Position numbers and translations under genes: made by a program
In this document: positions 1 to 6,341 of the stretch, piece after piece
Numbering within the stretch: the first letter of the stretch is position 1
Layout of the letters: the number at the start of each line of letters is the position of its first letter
The notes under the pieces: generated by a model
What the model was told of the DNA's origin: nothing
Seen by the model: the letters and a program-made list of their open reading frames with translations, nothing else
Database searches by the model: none
NCBI GenBank assembly: GCA_003022905.1
Contig: PXSE01000042.1
Span: 1 to 10,024 of the forward strand
Direction of reading: 5' to 3'
Source: Halobacteriales archaeon QS_9_68_42
GTDB taxonomy: Archaea > Halobacteriota > Halobacteria > Halobacteriales > Haloarculaceae
Length of the DNA: 10,024 nt

Positions 1-101
1 AGTCCCACCTCGAGGCCAGCGCCGACCGCGCGGGCGAGGCCATCGAGACGGTCGGCGGCACGGCCGACTTCCACCGCGAGCGCCGCACCGACGAGGAATA
101 A
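1..101 (+). CDS. translation initiation factor aIF2 subunit alpha, C-terminal end (partial)
   Basis: Only the last 32 codons are present, read from position 3 to the TAA at 99-101. The tail contains GGTADFHRERR and ends in acidic residues. This resembles, from memory, the C-terminus of haloarchaeal aIF2-alpha, the subunit that with aIF2-beta and -gamma brings initiator tRNA to the small ribosomal subunit. The strongest support is context: in haloarchaea this gene usually stands directly before nop10 and a PAC2-family gene, as here. The fragment is too short to show an S1 domain, so the name rests on order and tail similarity. Confidence 0.6.
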   Translation, partial: SHLEASADRAGEAIETVGGTADFHRERRTDEE

Positions 102-177
102 CAGTGACCGTCGTCTCCTCTCGCTGGTCGCCGCCGACAGGAGTACCGACCGCCAGCAACCAGCTACAACAGTCGGT

Positions 178-357
178 ATGAAATCGGACATCCGGGTCTG
201 TTCGGCGTGGGAGGCCGAACACGACCGGCCGGTCTACACGCTCGGGGAGTTGTGCCCGGAGTGCGGCGCCGACGCCGAAAACAGCGCGCCGGCGCCGTTC
301 AACCCCGAGGACCCCTACGGGGAGTACCGCCGGCGCGCGCGGCGGCGAGACAAATAG
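178..357 (+). CDS. nop10: H/ACA ribonucleoprotein subunit Nop10
   Basis: This 59-residue protein begins MKSDIRVCSAWEAEHDRPVY and carries CPECG (about residues 32-36), then APAPFNPEDPYGEYRR and a basic tail. These are the hallmarks and normal length of archaeal Nop10. Nop10 binds Cbf5 and, with Gar1 and L7Ae, forms the H/ACA guide RNP that turns selected rRNA uridines into pseudouridine. Eukaryotic Nop10 lacks the zinc site found in archaea. Here the C-terminal Cys pair (C32, C35) is clear, but the N-terminal pair is reduced to one Cys (C8), which from memory is usual in haloarchaea. It follows the aIF2-alpha stop by 76 nt with no convincing TATA box, so it is probably cotranscribed. There is no ribosome binding site close to the ATG. 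Confidence 0.93.
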   Translation: MKSDIRVCSAWEAEHDRPVYTLGELCPECGADAENSAPAPFNPEDPYGEYRRRARRRDK

Positions 358-380
358 GGTGGCCGGAACATCGCCGTGTT

Positions 381-389
381 CTTATGCGG
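381..389 (+). promoter_or_regulatory. TATA-like box of the PAC2 gene
   Basis: CTTATGCGG begins 29 nt upstream of the ATG at 410, the distance expected for an archaeal TATA box driving a leaderless mRNA. The identical nonamer occurs at the identical distance before the J-domain gene (1066-1074), which supports both calls. Confidence 0.55.
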
Positions 390-409
390 GCCGGGTCCGA
401 GTGTCACCC

Positions 410-1258
410 ATGGACGAATTCGAAATCGAGGCGCCCGCCGACCCGGACCTCGAGGCGCCGGTGCTCGTTGAGGGGTTGCCGGGCGTCGGCCACGTCGGGA
501 AGCTGGCGGCCGAGCACCTGCTCGAGGAGTTCGACGCCGAGCCGGTCCGGCGGGTGTATTCCGAGCACTTCCCGCCGCAGGTGACCGTCGAGGACGGCCG
601 GGCGACGCTGGCCTCGGCGGAGGTGTACGCCGTCCGTGACACCGCCCGCGACCTGCTGGTGCTGACCGGCGACCACCAGGCCGGCGACGGGCCGGGGCAC
701 TACCGGCTGGCGGAGGCCTTCCTCGACGTCGCCGAGGCGTTCGGCGTCGAGCGGGCATACGCGCTGGGCGGCGTCCCGACCGGCGAGCTGGTCGAGGAGC
801 CGGACGTCATCGGCGCGGCGACGACCGACGCACTCGTCGAGGACCTCGAGGCGGTCGGCGTCGAGTTCCCCGAGAACGAGCCCGCCGGCGGCATCGTCGG
901 GGTCTCCGGGCTGTTGCTCGGGTTGGGCGAGCGCCGCGGGCTGGAGGCCGCCTGTCTGATGGGCGAGACCAGCGGCTACCTCGTCGACCCGAAGAGCTCC
1001 CGGGCGGTGCTGTCGGCGCTGCAGGAGGCCGTCGGCTTCGAGGTGGGGGCCGGCTCCAACACTCTCTTATGCGGTTCGGTCCAACGAAGGGGTAGTGGTT
1101 GCCGAACTGCTGTTCGCGCTGCCGCGCTGGCTGTACCTCGGCGTCGCCGCCGGTGCCCTCATGAGCCTCGGCGTCGCGGTGACGTTCCTGGTCGGCGAGC
1201 GCGTTTTCCTCGACGGACAGCCGGACCCGGACGCCGGCTCCGAGGGGCGAACATATGA
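410..1258 (+). CDS. PAC2-family proteasome assembly chaperone homologue, C-terminus aberrant
   Basis: Residues 1-212 read as a normal haloarchaeal PAC2-family protein, with VEGLPGVGHVGKLAAEHL near residue 18, LTGDHQ near 85, YALGGVPTGEL near 120, GIVGVSGLLLGLG near 162 and MGETSGYLVDPKSSRAVL near 184. The family resembles eukaryotic proteasome-assembly chaperones; its archaeal role is inferred. The ATG at 410 is chosen over longer readings because of the TATA-like box 29 nt upstream. After about residue 212 (near 1045) the frame does not continue into the acidic terminal helix I expect (from memory, total about 240-250 residues). It instead runs 70 residues, rich in Arg and Pro, and overlaps the J-domain gene by 164 nt out of frame before a TGA. 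This tail is probably not a native protein end. The break lies at a GGGGG run (1045-1049). One extra G would end the frame at a TAG (1093-1095) touching the next GTG, but the tail would still be unlike the family. Confidence 0.8.
   Translation: MDEFEIEAPADPDLEAPVLVEGLPGVGHVGKLAAEHLLEEFDAEPVRRVYSEHFPPQVTVEDGRATLASAEVYAVRDTARDLLVLTGDHQAGDGPGHYRLAEAFLDVAEAFGVERAYALGGVPTGELVEEPDVIGAATTDALVEDLEAVGVEFPENEPAGGIVGVSGLLLGLGERRGLEAACLMGETSGYLVDPKSSRAVLSALQEAVGFEVGAGSNTLLCGSVQRRGSGCRTAVRAAALAVPRRRRRCPHEPRRRGDVPGRRARFPRRTAGPGRRLRGANI
1066..1074 (+). promoter_or_regulatory. TATA-like box of the J-domain gene
   Basis: CTTATGCGG begins exactly 29 nt before the GTG at 1095. It matches the box before the PAC2 gene in both sequence and spacing, which supports a leaderless mRNA and the GTG start. 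The box lies inside the aberrant reading of the PAC2 frame. Confidence 0.55.
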
Positions 1259-1736
1259 CGGAGGGCGCTCGACGGAAGCCATTCGTCGCGCCGAGATCCG
1301 GGAGTACCTGGGGCGAATCGGCGAGCGGTTCGTCGAGGACGCCGACGTGGCCGGCAACCGGGTCGCCTTCTTTCTGCCGGGGCGCGACGTGGCGGTCACC
1401 TTCGACGCCCGGACATTCCTGGCACTGGAGGCGACGCCGACCCACGCGATCTTGGCCGAACACGAAATGCCGGGCGTCGCGCTCGGCAACCGACTGCCCT
1501 TCGAGACGCCGGAGTTGTCGTTCGGGAACGACTCCGACGACGACGAGCCCGACGGGCGTCTGCCGCCGGCGGACGCCGCCTACGACGTGCTCGGACTGCC
1601 GAGCGGGGCCGACGCCGAGGCCGTCCGCCGGGCTTACCGCCGGCGCGTCAAGGAGGTCCACCCCGACCACGGCGGCGACGAGGAGGAGTTCCAGCGGGTG
1701 CAGGAGGCCTACGACACCGCCAAACAGCACACATGA
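1095..1736 (+). CDS. membrane-anchored J-domain (DnaJ-like) protein
   Basis: The protein has 213 residues. An N-terminal hydrophobic segment (about residues 5-30, LFALPRWLYLGVAAGALMSL) should anchor it in the membrane. A hydrophilic middle region of unknown fold follows (about 35-155). The C-terminus is a compact J-domain: AAYDVLGLPSGADAEAVRRA from about 161, the HPD motif at 189-191, then EEEFQRVQEAYDTAK. J-domains stimulate ATP hydrolysis by Hsp70 (DnaK). A terminal J-domain on a membrane anchor suggests recruitment of DnaK to the membrane rather than a general DnaJ, since the zinc-finger and Gly/Phe regions are missing. The GTG start is backed by the TATA-like box 29 nt upstream. Its TGA overlaps the next ATG (ATGA), so the two are likely translationally coupled. 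Confidence 0.85.
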   Translation: MVAELLFALPRWLYLGVAAGALMSLGVAVTFLVGERVFLDGQPDPDAGSEGRTYDGGRSTEAIRRAEIREYLGRIGERFVEDADVAGNRVAFFLPGRDVAVTFDARTFLALEATPTHAILAEHEMPGVALGNRLPFETPELSFGNDSDDDEPDGRLPPADAAYDVLGLPSGADAEAVRRAYRRRVKEVHPDHGGDEEEFQRVQEAYDTAKQHT

Positions 1737-1945
1737 CACGAATCGACATCACCGACGAGGTGGTCCGACAGCTCCGGGACGTCCTGGAGACGGGCGACCT
1801 CGACCACGAGCACAACTACATGGGCGCCCGCTTTGCGGCGCTGGACCTGGGCCACGAAGAACTGGCGGCGTTCGTCCGCGAGGCCGACGCCGCGACCTAC
1901 TACGAGGCGCTCCAGCGGGCCAAGCGACTGGAGCGGGCCGACTAA
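1733..1945 (+). CDS. small acidic protein coupled to the J-domain gene, function unknown
   Basis: The product has 70 residues, starting MTRIDITDEVVRQLRDVLET and ending EALQRAKRLERAD. It is acidic, probably helical, has no cysteine pair or membrane segment, and I do not recognise a named family. Its ATG overlaps the J-domain stop by four bases (ATGA), and codon use matches its neighbours, so it is a real gene very likely translated from the same mRNA. A role beside the J-domain protein is plausible from coupling alone; nothing in the sequence shows it. Confidence 0.8.
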   Translation: MTRIDITDEVVRQLRDVLETGDLDHEHNYMGARFAALDLGHEELAAFVREADAATYYEALQRAKRLERAD

Positions 1946-1958
1946 CGGTCGCCGGCTA

Positions 1959-1981
1959 ACGGCCGGCAGCAGACCGGCCGT
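1959..1981. terminator. GC-rich hairpin between convergent genes
   Basis: ACGGCCGG at 1959-1966 pairs perfectly with CCGGCCGT at 1974-1981 around a 7-nt loop. It lies in the 54-nt gap between the stop of the small acidic gene (+) and the stop of the MutS-like gene (-), so it could end transcripts from both sides. There is no T tract, which archaeal terminators often use, so the call is tentative. Confidence 0.4.
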
Positions 1982-1999
1982 CGGCTGTGCGACGCCGCG

Positions 2000-3742
2000 C
2001 TACGTCTCGCTGTCGGTCCACTCGACGTCCGAGAGCGTTCGCTGGACGGCGTCGGTGTCGACCGACCGGGCCAGCGTCCGGAAGCCGGCCGCCTCCTCGC
2101 GGTCGTCGGCGTCGGCGACCAGCCGCGAGACGATGAACTCCGGCGTCGACCGCCCCACCTCGCCGAACCGGGGCTGGTAATCCACCTCCAGTTCGAGCTC
2201 GTCGGTCAGCCCCTCGGCGAAGATGCCGTCGGTCCGGGCCGCCTCCGGCAGTGGCTCGAGGTCGTCCGCCAGGTGCGTCACGAACGTTCCCAGCGCGCCC
2301 TCCTCGACGGTCAGGTTGACCAGGCCGTACAGCAGGTCTGCCGCCCGGCCGGGTTCGGTGATGGCCTCGAACTCGTCGACCAGCATGAGCGTCCGGTCGC
2401 CGGAGACCAGCGGCGGGACGACCGACTGCAGTGTCGACTCCAGGACGCCGGCCTTGAAGCTGGCGTGGCGGCGGTGGAAGACGATGCGGTCGCACGGCGA
2501 GACGACGGCCCGCTCGGCCGGCACCGGCAGGCCCATGTGGGCGAGCAACTGAACCTGACACAGCGTCTCCAAGAGCGTCGTCTTGCCGCCGCTGTTGGCG
2601 CCGGTGAGCACCGACACCTGCTGTCCCGTCGGCGGGTTGAACGCGTGGTCGCCGAGGCCGTACGTCACCGGCTGGACGGATGCCTCGGCGGCCGCAAGCG
2701 AGAGGTTCCGGGCGCCCTCGACGGCGAGCGTCCCCCACTCGACGTACTCGGGGCGGGTGAGGTCGTGGGCCTCGGCGAACCGGGCGACGGAGAGGTCCCG
2801 TCCGACCTCGGCGACCGCCCGGCGGGCGCGGTCGACGTCTCCGCCGGCGGCCTCGACGTCGGCCTCCAGACCCTCGCGGACGGCCGTCTCCCGCTCGTCG
2901 ATGGCCGCATCGAGGTCCGCCCGGAGCGCTCGCAGCGTCTCGGTGACGAACGCCGTCGCGTCGGCGGCTTCCGTTACCACTGCCTCCCGGGCTCGGGCGG
3001 GGTCGACCGTCGTCTCCGCCCGCAGGTGCTCGACGAGCCCCTCCCGGAAGCCGGCCGTGTCGCGGACGCCCCCCGAGCGCAACTCCTCGACCACCGAGGC
3101 GGCGTTTGCGACCATCGCGTCGACGGCCTCCCGGTCGGTCCGGAGCCGGTCGAGTTCCTCGTCGGCGCCGGCAAGCCGGCCGTCCGAGAGCGCCTCCAGG
3201 GCGGTCGCGGCGTCGGCCAACTGGTCGGCGTCCAGGCCGGCTATCGGCTCGAAGGCCGCCCCCGAGACGCCCGCCTCCTCGAGGGCGACGACCGCTCGGA
3301 CGGCCGCCAGCCGGCCGCCCTCGGCGGGGTCGTGCTCCGCGAAGGCCGCGAGCACCGCCTCTCGGGTCGGGTCGTCGAGGCCGGCCCACGTCTCGACGGC
3401 GGTCTCGACGGCGTCGAGTCGCTCCTCAATGGCCGCGCGGTCGGTCAGCGGCGTCAGCGTCCGCACCCGGCCCGCCGCGTCGTCGTTGACCGCGAACTCG
3501 ACGGCCAGTTCGATGAGTTCCTTGTACACCGACCTCGCGTCGGGGGTCGCCAACAGGCTCATGCCCTCCTCGCTGCGCGCGCGACGGAGAACCCGGGTCG
3601 CCCGGTGGCGGTCGACGCCGGCGTCGATGAGTGTCCAGACGTCGCCCGTCTCGATGGCTTCGGCGGCGGCTTCCCGGCCGATGGTCGATTCGAGGGTCGC
3701 CGTCGTCTTCGGGCCGACGCCCCAGTACTTCTCGAGTTCCAT
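2000..3742 (-). CDS. HhH-containing MutS-family ATPase (archaeal MutS5-like group)
   Basis: The protein has 580 residues from the ATG at 3742. The N-terminus (about 1-50: MELEKYWGVGPKT, then AIETGDVWTLIDAGVDRHRA) is a helix-hairpin-helix DNA-binding region. A long helical, Glu/Arg/Ala-rich middle (about 100-340) fits the lever and clamp of MutS proteins. The C-terminal ATPase has Walker A TGANSGGKTT at about 380-389, Walker B LMLVDEFE with D456-E457, and THLADDL further on. The N-terminal mismatch-recognition domain of MutS1 is absent, and I see no C-terminal Smr nuclease domain, so this is neither classical MutS nor complete MutS2. The substrate is unknown; a role in recombination or branched DNA is inference. 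A GTG at 3793 would add 17 residues, but the protein similarity begins at MELEKYW. A TAACTT box (3770-3765) sits 23-28 nt upstream of the ATG. Confidence 0.85.
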   Translation of the reverse strand: MELEKYWGVGPKTTATLESTIGREAAAEAIETGDVWTLIDAGVDRHRATRVLRRARSEEGMSLLATPDARSVYKELIELAVEFAVNDDAAGRVRTLTPLTDRAAIEERLDAVETAVETWAGLDDPTREAVLAAFAEHDPAEGGRLAAVRAVVALEEAGVSGAAFEPIAGLDADQLADAATALEALSDGRLAGADEELDRLRTDREAVDAMVANAASVVEELRSGGVRDTAGFREGLVEHLRAETTVDPARAREAVVTEAADATAFVTETLRALRADLDAAIDERETAVREGLEADVEAAGGDVDRARRAVAEVGRDLSVARFAEAHDLTRPEYVEWGTLAVEGARNLSLAAAEASVQPVTYGLGDHAFNPPTGQQVSVLTGANSGGKTTLLETLCQVQLLAHMGLPVPAERAVVSPCDRIVFHRRHASFKAGVLESTLQSVVPPLVSGDRTLMLVDEFEAITEPGRAADLLYGLVNLTVEEGALGTFVTHLADDLEPLPEAARTDGIFAEGLTDELELEVDYQPRFGEVGRSTPEFIVSRLVADADDREEAAGFRTLARSVDTDAVQRTLSDVEWTDSET

Positions 3743-3764
3743 GGAGGAGCCATCGCCCAGTGTC

Positions 3765-3770
3765 AAGTTA
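3765..3770 (-). promoter_or_regulatory. possible TATA-like box of the MutS-like gene
   Basis: TAACTT on the minus strand lies 23-28 nt before the ATG at 3742, the right place for a leaderless start. A second AT-rich block on the minus strand (TAAAAAA, near 3836-3830) is an alternative that would leave a leader of roughly 60 nt. Neither can be preferred with certainty. Confidence 0.3.
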
Positions 3771-3882
3771 GCGGTTGCGTTCGTCCGCGCCACCGGCTAC
3801 CGGTAGACGTAACCCGGCCGAGAGTCCTCTTTTTTATTGACGGCAGTCAGTACTCCCGAGTCGAACCCCCGGAGAGCGCCAT

Positions 3883-4374
3883 CTACCCGTGAGCCCGCAG
3901 GTCGGGAAGCACCGACAGGACCTCCTTGAGGTCGGGCCGGTCGAACGTTGAGGAGCCCCGGTACGCCCACGTCAGTTCGGGCTCGTCGCCGCGGAGGTCA
4001 ACGACCACGACTTCGGGCATCCGGCCGAAGAAGTCGCTGATTTTCCCGAGCAGCCCGAACCTGACCGGCTGGTCGTAGGTGTCACTGACGGCGGCGTCCG
4101 GGTCCGACAGCAGGGGGAACGGGAGGTCGTAGCGATCCTGCCAGTTGCGGGCCTGCTCGCGCGGTTCCGGGAGGATGGAGATCACCTCGGCGTCCCGGTC
4201 GCGGAACGCGTCGTATCGGTCGGCCAGCGCCTGGACCTGTTTTCGGCAGTTCGTGCAGTAGAAGTCTCGCTGGAAGAACAGCACCGCGAAGTCGGTCTCG
4301 AGGTCCGACAGCGACAGCGGGTCGGGACCGGGGCCGACGTTCGGCAGGGAGAATTTGGGGACCATCCCGGGCAT
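3883..4374 (-). CDS. peroxiredoxin-like (AhpC/TSA) redox protein with CxxC
   Basis: The protein has 163 residues with a thioredoxin-fold pattern: FAVLFFQRDFYCTNCRKQVQ with C40 and C43, then EVISILPEPREQARNWQDRY, FPLLSDPDAAVSDTY, and a late strand PEVVVVDLRGDEPELTWAYR. This is the arrangement of the peroxiredoxin-like AhpC/TSA proteins, which reduce peroxides or disulfides through an active-site cysteine in the cytoplasm. The CTNC pair suggests a disulfide cycle between C40 and C43, unlike the single peroxidatic Cys of classical AhpC. An in-frame ATG three codons later (4365) is a second possible start; the first is preferred because a TTTAGT box lies 24-29 nt upstream. It is 140 nt upstream of the MutS-like gene on the same strand; cotranscription is possible but not shown. 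Confidence 0.85.
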   Translation of the reverse strand: MPGMVPKFSLPNVGPGPDPLSLSDLETDFAVLFFQRDFYCTNCRKQVQALADRYDAFRDRDAEVISILPEPREQARNWQDRYDLPFPLLSDPDAAVSDTYDQPVRFGLLGKISDFFGRMPEVVVVDLRGDEPELTWAYRGSSTFDRPDLKEVLSVLPDLRAHG

Positions 4375-4397
4375 GGCTACAGCGACGGGCGGACGAC

Positions 4398-4403
4398 ACT
4401 AAA
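4398..4403 (-). promoter_or_regulatory. TATA-like box of the peroxiredoxin-like gene
   Basis: TTTAGT on the minus strand stands 24-29 nt before the ATG at 4374, the spacing of a leaderless haloarchaeal promoter. No other AT-rich hexamer stands at this distance. Confidence 0.5.
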
Positions 4404-4555
4404 CCGTTCCCACGGCAACCGGTTGTGACGGGGGTGACGCCCCTTGCTACCTGAAATCTGGTATTCCACCTATAGCTGTGGGTTGGTCTCCATTTTACTG
4501 GGAAAGGACATGAGCGGGGAGCAGTTTAGATTGTAAGAAATACGTCGGCTCAAAA

Positions 4556-4567
4556 TTTTTGTATTTT
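4556..4567 (+). promoter_or_regulatory. TATA-like box of the Tat lipoprotein gene
   Basis: TTTTTGTATTTT spans 18-29 nt upstream of the GTG at 4585. The placement supports that GTG as the true start of a leaderless mRNA and ties the signal-peptide frame to a promoter of its own. Confidence 0.45.
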
Positions 4568-4584
4568 GACTTCATGTTCGAACT

Positions 4585-5174
4585 GTGCAATATAATAGGA
4601 GACAAGTGCTCGCGGGTATATCATCGAGTCTTTCGATTACCCTCATTGGATGTCTCGGAGGTGGCCGACCCTTCAGGAACGAAGAGTCTTTTTTTCTGGC
4701 ACCGTCAACAATCTAACATATTCAGCCACAGTTCTCGAACAGCGCTCCACGGATTCACCGGCAAGGATACGGACCGAGCTGACGAATTCAGGCGAACAGG
4801 AAATCGAAATATCGGCCAAAGAAACCATCGTTCCGAGATACGATGACGGACCCGGATTCAAAATCATATTACTCCCAAAAACTGATGTTGGACCAAATGA
4901 CCCCCCTGAAGAAACGTCCGGGGAGTGTTGGCGATACTCGAAAAATAATCTCTTAGCCAGAGATATAGAGGTGTGGCACAGTATAAACTCCAAGGAAGCG
5001 TTTCGAGAAACGTATAGCGTATTCACCAAGAGTGACGATACACAGTGTCTCGCCTCTGGTGAATACTGGTTTACGGACACGATTCAGGATAGGGAAGATA
5101 ATAAGTTAGAACTTCTACTTAACATATCGATATCTGACTCCAATATCGCGGTCGAAGCAGACGAGGAGATGTAA
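4585..5174 (+). CDS. Tat lipoprotein split over two frames at a T7 run
   Basis: From the GTG at 4585 the frame reads MQYNRRQVLAGISSSLSI, then TLIGCLGGG. That is a twin-arginine motif, a hydrophobic stretch and a lipobox (IGC, Cys at residue 23), typical of a haloarchaeal Tat lipoprotein. This frame stops at a TAA (4714-4716) after 43 residues. The mature domain continues one frame back (-1), from FSGTVNNLTYSATVLEQ to the TAA at 5172-5174, with about 160 residues including GECWRYSKNN, ETYSVFTKSDDTQCLASGEY and a Cys pair. From memory it resembles a haloarchaeal family of secreted beta-sandwich-like lipoproteins of unknown function. The frames meet in seven T (4689-4695): one more T, or a -1 ribosomal slip at U UUU UUU, joins them as EESFFSGTV. 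An ATG at 4650 gives 174 residues in the second frame, but that would lose the signal peptide. It is a broken gene, a frameshifting gene or a sequencing error. Confidence 0.65.
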
Positions 5175-5276
5175 TACTGGAATTACGCTTGATTCAGTAC
5201 CTGATCTTTCATATATCTCGATGAATTTGTTGACACGTAATGCAGCAGTTCATCGGACCGGAAACCTGCCACGCGA

Positions 5277-6152
5277 CTACTCGTAGGTCTTCGTGTAGCC
5301 GCCGTCGAACAGCAGGTCGCCGCCGTTGAGGTGACGGGCGTGCGAGGAGAAGCCGAACACGTAGAGGTTCGCCACCTCCACCGGCATCATCAGTTCCTTG
5401 GTGCGGGCCTGCCCGAGCATCACGTCCTCGATGACCTCGTCTTCGGTGATGCCGCGCTTCTCGGCGGTGTCGGCTATCTGGTCGGCCATCAGCGGCGTCA
5501 GAACGTAGCCGGCGCTGATCGAGAAGCCACGGAGCGTGCCGTCGCCCTCGGCGGCGATGGAGCGCGTCAGCCCGTTGAGCGCGTGTTTGGCGGTGATGTA
5601 GGTCGCCTTGTCCCGGGTGGCGTAGCGGCCGTGCACCGACGACATATTGCCGATTGCGCCGACGCCGTCCTCGGTCGCCCGGACGTGCGGGGTCACCAGT
5701 TTCGACAGCAGGAACGGCGCCCGGACCATCACGTCGGTCATGGTGTCGTAGGTCTCCATCGGAAACTCGGAGATGGGGGAGATATGTTGCATCCCGGCGA
5801 TGTTGGCGAGGTAGCGTATCTGTCCCTCCTCGGCGGCGGCCTCGACTGCGGCCTCGGTCTCGGCGTCGTCAGTCAGGTCGGCCGCGGCGGCGACGGCCCG
5901 ACCGTCGGCGTCCAGCGATTCGACCCTCTCGACGGTGTCGTCCAGCCCCACCTCGTCGACGTCGAGGCCGACGACGGTCAGGCCATTGACCGCCAGGGCG
6001 ATGGCCGTCGCCCGCCCGATGCCCGACGCCGCCCCCGTCACAATCGCGACGTTGTCGGGGTGGAACCGCTCGTCGTCCAACTGCAGCACCCGGTCTCCGG
6101 TTATCGGCGGCGGCGAGAGCTCGTCTTCGCCCGCGTCCGGTTGTGAACTCAT
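5277..6152 (-). CDS. bdhA: NAD-dependent 3-hydroxybutyrate dehydrogenase (SDR family)
   Basis: The protein has 291 residues in a classical short-chain dehydrogenase fold. It shows TGAASGIG at 39-46, an acidic D64 after the second strand (favouring NAD over NADP), NIAG at 117-120, and catalytic S172, Y185 and K189. Substrate-site residues known from bacterial 3-hydroxybutyrate dehydrogenase line up: Q122 in AGMQH, H174 in SVHG, K182 three before the Tyr, and Q225 in TPLMADQI; Y216 stands where those enzymes have Trp. That set is specific enough to name the reaction: D-3-hydroxybutyrate to acetoacetate in the cytoplasm, the step after polyhydroxybutyrate depolymerisation. About 30 residues before the Rossmann fold extend it beyond the usual 255-260. 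It is divergent from the membrane-protein gene at 6342; no clear TATA box is seen upstream. Confidence 0.85.
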   Translation of the reverse strand: MSSQPDAGEDELSPPPITGDRVLQLDDERFHPDNVAIVTGAASGIGRATAIALAVNGLTVVGLDVDEVGLDDTVERVESLDADGRAVAAAADLTDDAETEAAVEAAAEEGQIRYLANIAGMQHISPISEFPMETYDTMTDVMVRAPFLLSKLVTPHVRATEDGVGAIGNMSSVHGRYATRDKATYITAKHALNGLTRSIAAEGDGTLRGFSISAGYVLTPLMADQIADTAEKRGITEDEVIEDVMLGQARTKELMMPVEVANLYVFGFSSHARHLNGGDLLFDGGYTKTYE

Positions 6153-6306
6153 GCCACGGCCTGGGGTACGCGACGGTATGGCTTCCCGGGTTCATATGCG
6201 AACACGGTGCAGGGTTCGGGATGGCCGCCGAACCGACCGACGGCCGCGCCTTTCGGGGAGCCCCGAGACACGGCCGGCGGCGCCGACTTCATCTCTGACT
6301 TGCACA

Positions 6307-6316
6307 TTAGATATAG
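6307..6316 (+). promoter_or_regulatory. TATA-like box of the four-helix membrane protein gene
   Basis: TTAGATATAG spans 26-35 nt before the ATG at 6342 in an otherwise GC-rich stretch. It fixes the start at 6342 rather than at the in-frame ATG at 6207, since it would lie inside that longer reading. Confidence 0.6.
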
Positions 6317-6341
6317 ACGGACGCGCACACCGCTTCCACGC

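Larger units (their letters stand above)
4440..5276. other. AT-rich island
   Basis: Base composition changes abruptly near 4440 and returns to the very GC-rich background at the dehydrogenase gene (5277). A 60-nt sample counted by hand (4861-4920) has 26 G+C, about 43%, whereas the flanking genes are strongly G/C at third positions. The island contains one lipoprotein gene with codons such as ATA, TTA and AGA that are rare in its neighbours. I see no integrase, insertion sequence or tRNA at its edges. Such composition fits recent horizontal acquisition, but no border repeats confirm it. Confidence 0.6.

Noticed and set aside
2273..3892. Long open frame on the plus strand (539 residues) opposite the MutS-like gene, and a 477-residue minus-strand frame at 1956-3389
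   Set aside because: Both are GC-driven shadows of the MutS-like gene: Arg/Gly/Val-rich, without family motifs, while the 2000-3742 frame has intact Walker A and B.
4559..4846. 95-residue frame from the ATG at 4559
   Set aside because: It overlaps the Tat lipoprotein frames, has no signal or domain pattern, and loses to the twin-arginine/lipobox reading from 4585.
5331..6146. 271-residue plus-strand frame opposite the dehydrogenase
   Set aside because: Shadow of the dehydrogenase, which has all catalytic and substrate residues on the minus strand.
6207..6341. 45-residue N-terminal extension of the four-helix membrane protein
   Set aside because: It would place the TATA-like box (6307-6316) inside the gene and adds no membrane or signal feature.
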